This document shows positions 23,152-31,943 of a DNA stretch of 64,000 bases, in pieces. Source of the stretch: Sorghum bicolor (Eukaryota > Streptophyta > Magnoliopsida > Poales > Poaceae). Where the stretch lies: NCBI RefSeq assembly GCF_000003195.3, contig NC_012878.2, positions 57,598,629-57,662,628 of the forward strand, given 5' to 3'. Both the position numbers and the translations under genes were made by a program. Under the pieces are notes generated by a model. The model searched no databases. It worked only from the letters and a program-made list of their open reading frames with translations, and was not told the DNA's origin. Numbering within the stretch: position 1 is the stretch's first letter; each line of letters starts with the position of its first letter.

Positions 23152-25115
23152 ACTGGTCTACGGTGGGCTGGATTGAGTGATGGTGATGCGCAGCAGAATC
23201 ATGAGCATGGTGATGGTGTGGATTGTGGAGCCCCGGCCGGAAGGAGAGCCTTCTGTGGTGTGGATCATTGCTGGAGGACTGGAGTGGACAGCATAGCATG
23301 CATGCGAGATGGATGGAATGGAACATGCAACCAAGCAGCGGAGGAAGTTCTAGGAAGGACGGATCGGAAGCGCTGCGTTGCATTCGGCATTCCATCCAAC
23401 ACACATACCTATCGATCGCAGTGCATATATGCTGATTGCTCGTGATCGTTTTGGAAACTGGATGGGGAGAGGCACGAGACACGAGAGACAGTCTCAGCCA
23501 CTCCTGGAAATGGAATGGTTGCGTCGTGATCCGGCATCGCAGCTCCTCCTCCTCCTCATGGTCCTGGGCTGTGGGCTCGTCCTGTAATCGGATAGGGTCA
23601 GTGTCACAGAGATGTGGGCAAGCCATCCCTGTACCGTGCCGTGCGTACACGGGTACATCTACATCATCGTCCCTTCGAGATTTCCAAGAGCGATCTCGCT
23701 TCTGCGACGCCCTCTCGCCTCTCTCGGCGGCGGCGGTGACTTTTCTTTCCGCTTCCCTTTTCCGCCTCCGCGCTGGCGCTTCGGAGAATACCGGCCCACA
23801 GGCGTAAGCCCACTTGTCCTGGATGACGCCGGCATGGCGACCTGGGTGGTGGGACCGCCCCGGTCAGCCAGTCAGCCTTCAGCCATCGGCAGTCAAGCAG
23901 TCTGCCCGCTTTCGGCACCGGAATGAATGAGACACGAGGGGAAAAGGCTCGCTAGCTCGGTCAGGCAGATGTCATGGATCAGCGCCACGACTTTCTTCAG
24001 TGAGCGGCAGCTGCTTGCTAGCTGACAGCGGCGGCGGCGGCGGACGACACCGGGATCGACCGGGAGGTGTCTCCGGCGGTCCGGCCTTCTCGAAGGCTAA
24101 AATCTGGCTTGGACTACCACCGGACTTTTACCATTGCCGCCGTCAGTTAAAAGTTGGTGGAGGACGCCAGATGAGAGGACGGGGTCGACGGCTCCCCCAA
24201 CCCAATCCATCAATGCACCGAATCCGGGCTACTGCTGCTCGCCGTATATGTCGTGTGAAACGTAGGATGAACTGAGACATACTGTATCGGTGGCCCCCGT
24301 TCCGTTCCGTTCCGTGCCGTGCCCGAACGATACTTCGAGCTGGGGCAATCGCAGCGCCGACGAGTCGACGACACACGGCCCTGTCGAATCCCCATGGGTT
24401 TGCTTCGCTGAAGCGGTTAGCTACCTGATCACAGTAACCGACCCAGCTAGTATACTGTATGTTACAAGTGCCTATCATAATTTTCTAAGCACTTTGGTCG
24501 GGCTCAGGATAGAGAAGAAAAAAAGTACATCAGGACACCGTGTTCAAGTCGGGCTCAGGACTAGCTAAAAATATTAGGGGTTTTTTTAAGCCGGTCTGAA
24601 CTCAACTCAAACCACACGTTTTAAAAGTTTTATTAGGAGGTTCTAGGTTGAGCTACTGAGTTGAATTGTTCCTATTCAAAAACAAAGCCAACAACTGAGT
24701 CGCCAACCTCTTGGGAGTTTATGAGAGATGACATGACGTTGTTGTGATATGATAGTATCATAGTATGTACTATGGCCTAGCAGGGATGACGGTAGGAGCA
24801 GAGGGGCTAAACTTATTTATGTACGAAATTCAATAGCAATGTGCATTAAGCTAGGTGGAGGTGATCAACATATCGTGTCAACACATGGAGCGGGTCCAAG
24901 TCCGTTTGGAGTAATACTGACCCCGAACAATTTCATGAACCTAGACGATGCAATTATATGAGTTCGAAAACTAAATATCAAAGTTTGAGAGTTATAGAGG
25001 CTCGAACAACACCAATATATACAAAGTTTGGAGATTCAGATGTTCAAAATTCAAGAGTTAAGTACAAAGATGGTATCACCATGCAATTTGAGAGGCTACT
25101 AGTTTCTTGTGGCCG
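23152..25115. other. Gene-poor interval, mixed GC
   Basis: It contains moderately GC-rich sequence at 23150-24420, including a minus-strand frame at 23093-23650 that is rich in His and Ser, has no domain and shows no codon bias I can defend. From 24500 on it is AT-rich and featureless. No supported gene. Confidence 0.4.
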
Positions 25116-25449
25116 TGTTATTATAAGTTTTCTTTTTTGAGATTACACGATACAATGTAAACACTCAACACGCACGCACACTCACCCCTATGAACACACG
25201 TACGCAAACTCTACCCCTATGAGCACCTTCGAAGGACTGAGCCAGCAAATCTTGAAGTTCACAAAGTCACCACAGGCGCCTCGCTGTCGACGGGCACGTC
25301 GCCTACCACTTAAAGCATAGCGCCGGAAAATCCTAGAATAAATCCAGAATAAAGTGCCGCACCCAGGATTTGAACCCTGGGTAGGAGCCCCCCAACCAAT
25401 GGCCTTTGCCATTGCGCCGTGAACCCCTTGACTGTTATTATAAGTTTTC
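25116..25449 (-). mobile_element. tRNA-derived SINE with 17-bp target duplication
   Basis: TGTTATTATAAGTTTTC is present at 25116-25132 and again at 25433-25449. The 300-bp insert (25133-25432) reads on the minus strand. It opens with a tRNA-like head containing GGCGCAATGGCA (degenerate A box) and GGTTCAAATCC at 25376-25366 (B box). A conserved body follows (GAGGCGCCTGTGGTGACTT, GGTGCTCATAGGGGT), and it ends with an A-rich tail, seen as TTTTTT on the plus strand at 25134-25139. Body phrases match SINEs I know from rice and other grasses, but I cannot assign a named family. Confidence 0.85.
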
Positions 25450-25534
25450 CATTAACAAGTTAAAGGTTTTATATAAACTTGGCTGTTATTATAAGTTTTT
25501 CATTAACAAGTTAAAGGTTTTATATAAACTTACA
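25433..25534. repeat. Tandem duplication of a 51-bp unit
   Basis: Units 25433-25483 and 25484-25534 share TGTTATTATAAG and the following AACAAGTTAAAGGTTTTATA, with very few differences. The SINE target duplication is the first 17 bp of unit 1. Confidence 0.85.
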
Positions 25535-26056
25535 ATAATATGCTGAAGATTATCCTAAAACCGCACTAACATGATAGAGAACTATTCCTATTTGCGATGA
25601 CCCAACTAAAGAATGAAGAGTCATGATACAAACATCATTTGTGGAAAGAGTCGTAAATTTGGAGACCGCTAGTACTTATGATTGAGCTAGCGAGTTGAAT
25701 CATTTCTATTCGAAAACGAGGCCACAGGCCACAGCTGTAGTGGAGATCCAAAGTCTTCCCTCCTAGAAGACTGGCTCGGGATTGCACAACTGCAAATCGC
25801 CGAGTTGGTCCACAATGAAATATTAGGTACCAAAGAGAAGTGTCGAGACTATCGGTGTTCGTGATGGTGCCTATCTGATTTGCAAGATTGGACCTTACAT
25901 GATGTGTCAATTATCATAGCCTTTAATATTTAACAATAGATTATTATATTTTACATATAGGGAATTAGAGGGAAATAACACACATACTCATTTATACTGG
26001 CAACTTCTTTATGCAACGTCCATACATGAGTGCTTTTTACTTGAGAAATACAAGAA
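25535..26056. other. AT-rich interval without gene
   Basis: No frame, RNA gene or repeat that I can support. Confidence 0.4.
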
Positions 26057-26136
26057 GACATACCAACAAATGCAAGTCTTGACAAACTAATCACGCATGC
26101 AGTGATTAGTTTGTCAAAACTAGCATTTGTTATGTC
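26057..26136. repeat. Compact hairpin, 35-38 bp stem and 7-nt loop
   Basis: Arm 26057-26094 pairs with 26102-26136 around the loop GCATGCA. The inner 15 bp (TGACAAACTAATCAC with its complement) are perfect, and the outer part has a few mismatches and a 3-nt offset. Size and bulges resemble a small pre-miRNA or a miniature foldback element. No known miRNA sequence was recognised in either arm. Confidence 0.6.
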
Positions 26137-26706
26137 AAAAACATGATCACTGTATATGTTAAATTTGTTTCTGGACATGTGACATGATAGACTTTAACAA
26201 TTTGTTTTTGCATTTAATCCACTTGGCCTCAAACATTGGAAATGGGACTGTGAGACGCCGTGGGATGGCCAGCTGCTAAAGGATGGAGAGAGGGGCAGCA
26301 ATGACATTTCACATCTACTCCTAGACACATAGCGATTAATTAATGGAGATGGATAAGATCGATCCGCAAATAAATTGTTTAGGGTCTAAACGGGACGTTT
26401 TGAAAGTTGAGGGATCAAAGTAAGCTTCGGACAATAGTATAGGGACAAAGATAGCTATTTCGCCTTTCCAATTCTTAGTATAGTTTATTAGAAGGGATAG
26501 GAGTTGGATCCGAATTGATCGCCTTTTAAGAATATCTAGCATATATCTTGTCCGTCGAGTAGCAGAGAGATACATATTCGATTTGTACCTATTATTATGT
26601 GACATGCTCGCCTTACCCATCCTAGTCAGTCTGTTTAGAATATCCGAGGCCCATACTAACGGCATCATAGATTATCCCTAAAAGACGCACCAACACGAAT
26701 GAACTA
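26137..26706. other. AT-rich interval without gene
   Basis: Nothing supportable. A short minus-strand frame at 26336-26668 lacks any domain or start context. Confidence 0.4.
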
Positions 26707-26910
26707 GTACAGTCTCAATGCATATTCATAACACAGTTACTAAGACTATAAACTAGGTAACCGAGCCACAAGAGTTTCATAGGGATGAAACTTCTCTCTC
26801 ATCTGATAAAACTCCTTCATTTAATGATCCTACCAAGTCAGCAATTTTGCTTATGTGGTACCGTATTTAATGTGCATGACACTCTCATAAAACATGCATT
26901 GAGACTGGCC
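26707..26910. mobile_element. About 204-bp Tourist-like MITE (CAGTCTCAATGCAT family)
   Basis: Inverted termini CAGTCTCAATGCAT (near 26710) and ATGCATTGAGACTGGCC (to 26910), with TTA at 26911-26913 and CTA at 26704-26706 as a near-matching flank. It is similar in length and layout to the element at 27211-27416 but differs in termini. Confidence 0.65.
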
Positions 26911-26975
26911 TTAGCGACCGACCTCAAGAACTGATGAACCATGCAACAAACGGCACATTTCCACTAGTAAATTTA

Positions 26976-27207
26976 GAACTTGTTTAGTTCCTGAAATTTT
27001 TTGGTTTTAGCTACCGTAGTATTTTTGTTTTATTTGTATTTGATCACTATTGTCTAATTATGGATTAACTAGACTGAAAAGATTCGTTTTGCAAATTATA
27101 GATAAATTTACAATTAGTTTTTATTTTATATACATTAATGTTTCATAATAAAAAATCTTTAATGAGATAAAAAAAACCTTTAAAATGTTTAAGAACTAAA
27201 CCAGGCC
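26976..27207 (-). mobile_element. Tourist-like MITE, short family (A), with TTA duplication
   Basis: A 232-bp element from GAACTTGTTTAGTTCC to AGAACTAAACCAGGCC, flanked by TTA at 26973-26975 and 27208-27210. The right TTA also serves as the left flank of the next element. Confidence 0.75.
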
Positions 27208-27210
27208 TTA

Positions 27211-27416
27211 GGGCACTCACAATGCAGACTCTATCATAGAGTCTAAAGGTATTTATTACCTCGAACAATGTGGACTTGTAGTCGAAATAAGACTTAGAGT
27301 CTTATTTTTTCTACCTCTTTCTTCAATAAATATGCTGTCACATCAGCAAAATACCATAAATAGTATGTAGTTAAGTGTCTTGGACTCTGTGATAGAGTCT
27401 TGCATTGTGAGTGCCC
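27211..27416. mobile_element. 206-bp Tourist-like MITE (GGGCACTCACAATGCA family)
   Basis: Inverted termini GGGCACTCACAATGCAGACT and TCTTGCATTGTGAGTGCCC, flanked by TTA at 27208-27210 and 27417-27419. It abuts the preceding element and shares one TTA with it, so one inserted in the target duplication of the other. Confidence 0.85.
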
Positions 27417-27437
27417 TTAGCGACCGCTAGTACTTAG

Positions 27438-27664
27438 GGCCTTGTTTAATTCACTCTGAAAACAAAAAAATTTTCAAGATTCTCCGTCATATCGAATCTT
27501 ACGACATATGCATAGAGTATTAAATATAGATAAAAACAAAAACTAATTTTACAGTTTGTCTGTAAATCACGGGACGAATATTTTAAGCTTATTTGTTTTA
27601 TGATTGGATATTATTTGTTAAATAAAAATGAAAATGCTAACGTGTTAGAATTAAAAAAAAACGC
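27438..27664 (+). mobile_element. Tourist-like MITE, short family (A), variant ends
   Basis: It starts GGCCTTGTTTAATTCACTC with the variant CTGAAAAC head and contains TCCGTCATATCGAATCTTAC and TAAATATAG blocks. The right end has decayed into an A-run near 27650-27664. Confidence 0.6.
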
Positions 27665-27840
27665 CTAGGTTGAGCTGGCGATCGAGTTGACTTGTCTGTA
27701 TCCGAAAAAGCGAGACGAGCCGCCGGCACGATATCACGGCACCATTGGGACATGAAAATCTAGGGTACGGTCTACCATATCGCCCCGACTTGACGCACCA
27801 GATTGCACGAGACGAAGCGGGTCGATGCCGTCACGCTCAG

Positions 27841-28335
27841 GGCATTGTTTAGTTTACCTAAAATCAAAAATTTTTTAAAATTCTCTGTCACATTGATTTT
27901 TTTCACACATACACGAAGCATTAAATATAGACGAAAATAAAAACTAAAACTCTGTTTAGTTCTCCACCTAAAAAATTTTTACTCATCCCATCAAATCTTT
28001 GGACACATACATTAAACGTTAAATATAGATAAAAAATATAGTAATTACATAGTTTGGTCGAAAATCGCGACACGAATCTTTTAAACCTAGTTAGTCCGTG
28101 ATTAGCCTTGAGTGCTACAGTAAACCACATGTGCTAATAACAGATTAATTATGCTTAATAGATTTGTCTAGCAGTTTCTAAACGAGTTATGAATTTGTTT
28201 TTTTATTAGTTTCTAAAAATCCCTTCCGATATACTCCTAAAAAATTTTTAATCTCAAATCTAAACAGGGCCTAATTGCACATATTTGCCACAAATAAACG
28301 AAAGTGCTACAGTAACGAAATTTAAAAAATCTTTT
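27841..28335 (+). mobile_element. Tourist-like MITE (A) split by a later insertion
   Basis: The left part 27841-27947 runs from GGCATTGTTTAGTTTACC to AAAATAAAAACTAA. The right part resumes at 28272 with TAATTGCAC and continues through AACGAAAGTGCTACAGTAACG to about 28335. The two parts are contiguous in uninterrupted family members, so 27948-28271 is an insertion. The right terminus is degraded. Confidence 0.7.
27948..28271 (+). mobile_element. Long Tourist-like MITE (B) nested in a short one
   Basis: A 324-bp element from AACTCTGTTTAGTTCTCC to AATCTAAACAGGGCC, flanked by TAA at 27945-27947 and 28272-28274. It interrupts the interior of the short-family element at 27841-28335, so it is the younger of the two. 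Confidence 0.8.
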
Positions 28336-28469
28336 CGCACTGACACTTCTAACAGGGAAAAACTACGTGCAAACTTCGCAGAATTTCGGCAGGAAGCCGC
28401 GGCGAAACCGCTAGCCGCCATCCCGTCAACTTTCTTCCCTCCGGCGAGTCATCAGGCCACAACCACGTA

Positions 28470-28712
28470 GGCCTTGTTTAGTTCCTAAAAATTTTACAAA
28501 ATTTTTCAGATTCCCCGTCACATCGAATATTTAGATATATGCATAAAATATTAAATATAGATAAAAATAAAAACTAATTGCACAGTTTGATCGAAATTGA
28601 CGAGACAAATCTTTTGAGCCTAGTTAGTCTATGATTGGACAATATTTATCAAATACAAACGAAATTGCTAAAGTGCTCATTTTGCTAGAAAAAATTTGAA
28701 CTAAACGTGGCC
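28470..28712 (+). mobile_element. Tourist-like MITE, short family (A), with GTA duplication
   Basis: A 243-bp element with termini GGCCTTGTTTAGTTCC and TGAACTAAACGTGGCC, flanked by GTA at 28467-28469 and 28713-28715. It shows that the 3-bp target is not always TTA or TAA. Confidence 0.8.
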
Positions 28713-28904
28713 GTAGTACTACGCCTGTCGCCGCAACGTGGCACGGACCCACGACCCACGCAGACAGACAGACAGTCAGACACACTCGCTCGACGGCTCG
28801 ACGACGCCAAGCGATCGAGCTTGCTTGCCCACCACAGACCACAGTCACGATGAATCTTCAGGGAAAAACACACGCTGTACAGTATAGGCACTAGGGACTG
28901 CTCG

Positions 28905-29143
28905 GGCCTTGTTTAGGCCTTGTTTAGTTCCAAAATATTTTATAAAATATAAATAGTAACATTTTTGTTTGTATTTGACAAATATTGTCCAATTATAGAT
29001 TAACTAGGCTCAAAAGATTCATCTCGTCAATTCCGACCAAACTGTGCAATTAGTTTTTATTTTCATCTATATTTAATACTTCATGCATACGTCTAAAGAT
29101 TCGATGTGACGGAGAATCTGAAAAATTTAGCAAAATTTTTGGA
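28905..29143 (-). mobile_element. Tourist-like MITE (A) with doubled head
   Basis: It opens with GGCCTTGTTTA immediately followed by GGCCTTGTTTAGTTCC at 28917. The interior is the reverse orientation of the family. The right terminus is lost where it meets the next element at 29144. The same doubled head occurs at 55139. Confidence 0.65.
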
Positions 29144-29613
29144 GGCCTTAGTTCCCAAAAAATTTTGCAAAATTTTTCAGCCGTCACATCGAATTTTTAA
29201 ACGTATGCATAGAGTATTAAATATAGATAAAAATAAAAACTAATTGCACAGTTTAGTCGAAATTGACGAGACGAATCTTTTGAGCTTAGTTAGTCCATAA
29301 TTAGATAATATTTGTCAAATACAAACGAAAGTGGTACTATTTATATTTTGGCCTTGTTTAGTTCCCAAAATTTTTCAAGATTCCCCGTCACATCGAATCT
29401 TGCGGCACATGCATGAAGCATTAAATATAGACGAAAACAAAAACTAATTACGTAGTTTACCTGTAAATCGCGAGATGAATCTTTTGATCCTAGTTAGTCT
29501 ATGATTGTATAATATTTGTCATAAACAAACGAAAGTGCTACAGTAGCGAAATCTAAATTTTTTTCCCAAACTAAACAAAGTCTTTGTAAAAAAAATTGGA
29601 AGTAAACGAGGCC
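29144..29613 (+). mobile_element. Tourist-like MITE (A) split by another copy of its own family
   Basis: The left part runs from GGCCTTAGTTCCC at 29144 to ACTATTTATATTTT at 29349. The right part resumes at 29583 with TTTGTAAAAAAAATTGG and closes AGTAAACGAGGCC at 29613. The copy at 55150-55392 has the corresponding text unbroken (ACTATTTATATTTTGAAAAA), which gives an empty-site comparison. Confidence 0.75.
29350..29582 (+). mobile_element. Tourist-like MITE (A) nested in a sibling copy
   Basis: A 233-bp element from GGCCTTGTTTAGTTCCC to AAACTAAACAAAGTC, flanked by TTT at 29347-29349 and 29583-29585. It is younger than its host at 29144-29613. Confidence 0.8.
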
Positions 29614-30178
29614 TAGCCAGTAGTAGCACAGCACACAGCAGCGTCCGGTGGCAAGCAACCCGATCGAGAGCCGTGGCCAGTGGCAGTCGCAGGGCAGCCA
29701 GCTAACAACGGCGGGTGGTTTTTTCTCTGAAAGATCGGCAATGACCGTGGTTACCACGCGGGCACGCCGAAATGGGAACTCCTTGGACCGAAAGCAATGC
29801 AACAACTACGCAGGTGCCAGAGAATCTTCCGGTGAAAAACAAAGACCAGACGGCCGGCCCGGAATAATAGTCAGAGAGCACTAGGAGCTACTATTAGCAA
29901 GCATCTAGCTAGGCCCCGCTTGTCTGCGACATGGCACTGCCAGTGCCGCACACTGCCGGACCCAGGTGATCGGCTGGGCCCCAGAACCCAAAGACCAGTC
30001 CAAGTGTTGGTTTGAACCAGAGCACCAGTCAGAGAGTAATATAATTATTCTCTGGGTTTTTTTTTGACAAATTATTCTCTGGTTAGTCTTCACCTTTTCT
30101 TCGGTCTCGGTCCGGTCCAACCCGAAGTGATCCCGTTTTTCCCAGGTTTGAACAGCAGCATGCCCTGTTTTCCAACTC
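29614..30178. other. Upstream region of the WRKY gene
   Basis: No gene is seen. I looked for W-boxes (TTGACC or TTGACT) on both strands close to the WRKY start and saw none that I would defend; one TTGACA is present near 30065. Confidence 0.4.
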
Positions 30179-30186
30179 TATAAGTA
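30179..30186 (+). promoter_or_regulatory. TATA box of the WRKY gene
   Basis: TATAAGTA lies 137 bp upstream of the WRKY start codon, in a suitable position for a leader of about 100 nt. Confidence 0.6.
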
Positions 30187-30315
30187 GCCTCTCCCCCCAC
30201 GGTCGCTGCCACACTCACCACCGTGCTCACACACACTGCTTTGTGCCTGCAGCCTGCCTTTCTTTTCTTGCCTTCTTGGCGAAGTAGCTTAGCTGAGCTG
30301 AGCGGAGCTGACGAC

Positions 30316-31382
30316 ATGGACGGGTACGGCAGCTACGGCGGCGAGAAGAGCGCGCTGGCCTCCGAGCTGGCGCAGGTGCTGGCCATGGTCCGGGAGCTGG
30401 AGGCGCGCATGGACCAGGACCCGCTTCCGGCGGCCGCAAGGGAGCTCTGCGCCGAGCTGGCGTCGTCCGTCGACAGGTCCATCCGCATCGCCCGGTCCTG
30501 CTGCGTCGACTCGCCGGCGTCCGGGTCCGGTAGCCCCCGCAGCGACGGCGGCAATGCCGGCGCCGCCCAGTCCAAGAGGAGGCAAGCCGATCGATCCATC
30601 TTGTTTCATCAGAGTACTACTGTAACAAACATATAAGCGAGTAGCAAGCAGAGCGTGGCAATAATTCGATCGATCTGTGTGTCTACCGCGCAGGAAGGGG
30701 ACGCCGTGCGTGAGGAGGCAGCTGCGGGCGGCGTCGGTGCAGGACGCGGCGGCGCTGGACGACGGGCTCAGCTGGAGGAAGTACGGGCAGAAGGACATCC
30801 TCGGCGCCAAGTACCCCAGGTCAGCACGCACACGTCACGCCCCCACACGTCACTCCCCTTGCACTGTTGCACCAGACGACTCCTTGACGAACCGACGGCG
30901 CAGATCGAGCGACGCTGACACGTGTGGAGCTGTTCCAATTATCTCTCTCTCGCAGGGCCTACTTCCGGTGCACGTACCGCCACTCGCAGGGCTGCCTCGC
31001 CACCAAGCACGTGCAGCGCGCCGACGGGGACCCGCTGCTGCACGACGTCGTGTACCACGGCGCGCACACCTGCGCACAGGCCGCGCACCCCAGCGCCCAG
31101 CAGCTGCGGCAGGAGCTCCAGCTGCAGCCCGGGCATGGCGCCCAGGAGGACCAGGCCTCCCCGCTCGCGCTGGAGACCGAGGGCCTGAGGGCTGCTCTGC
31201 TAGAGCCCATGACGCCCTACTCGTTCGCCACCGTGGCTGGTGCCGGTGCCGGTGCCAGTGCTGGCGCAGACTTCGCCGGCTGGTGCCCGCTCCTCTCGCC
31301 GACGGCCTTGGACTGGCAGTTCGAGGAGCTGTTCACCAATGCAATGGAGCCCTTTCAATGGGACCTCTATACGGCCAATTAG
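30316..31382 (+). CDS. WRKY transcription factor, group III
   Basis: Exons 30316-30581, 30694-30819 and 30956-31382 encode 272 residues. One WRKY domain is present: WRKYGQK at 116-122, then C136-x7-C144-x23-H168-x-C170, the C2HC zinc pattern that defines group III. A basic SKRRK segment at 86-90 may be a nuclear signal. The acidic C-terminus (about 235-272) may activate transcription. WRKY proteins bind W-boxes in defence, senescence and stress genes; group III members are often induced by pathogens or salicylic acid. The second intron sits within the WRKY domain after YPR at the conserved phase 2 position. The first intron begins with GC (GCAAGC), because only AG|G gives RRKGTPC and keeps the WRKY frame. 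The exact paralogue cannot be assigned. Confidence 0.9.
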
Positions 31383-31943
31383 ATGGGGGTATCTGCAGAC
31401 AAAACATATATGTGCAGCACGTACTGTAGCTTGTTTTACCGATTTCCGGTATTAGTATTAGCTTCAGAGTAGACTAGAGTGTAGTATTCTTCTGCTACTA
31501 TGATAACAGCTGGGTACTGTTTTGCCTTGTCCATGCAAACCATGATAACACAGCTTCAAAATGATATGAGCAACCAGACAGCCCAAGAAAATGTTGTACC
31601 CAGCTGGCTATCTGAAATTCTGAATCTAAGATAGGATCAAAGATTCAGACCAGGTAATCATGTTGAAGCACTCAGAATCAGAATGTGAATAATTATCCAA
31701 ATGGAAGTTGTAGTACCATTGCCTATTACACACTGGACACTGCAACTACTCACAACAGCGTAACTGGAGACTGCAACTACACAGAATTGCAGCAGATACA
31801 TTGTTTTTTTCTCAGCATATGCACAAAGTTGATTTGCCAGATTTCTTTACACCCAAAACATCATTACTAACTAATTGAGCAAAAGAAGAAATGCACGCAC
31901 TCTTAGTTACTGAATGCACCATCAGGGGTACTGATACACCTAT
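31383..31943. other. Space between convergent WRKY and DUF3593 genes
   Basis: AT-rich sequence with no frame worth calling; it should hold the two 3' untranslated regions. The genes face each other with stop codons about 560 bp apart. Confidence 0.5.

Noticed and set aside
23093..23650. 185-residue minus-strand frame
   Set aside because: His/Ser-rich, no recognisable domain, begins in a possible MITE end and has competing frames on the plus strand.
25360..25432. tRNA gene suggested by a GGTTCAAATCC B box
   Set aside because: No cloverleaf can be completed; the surrounding 300 bp with A-rich tail and 17-bp duplication identify a SINE.
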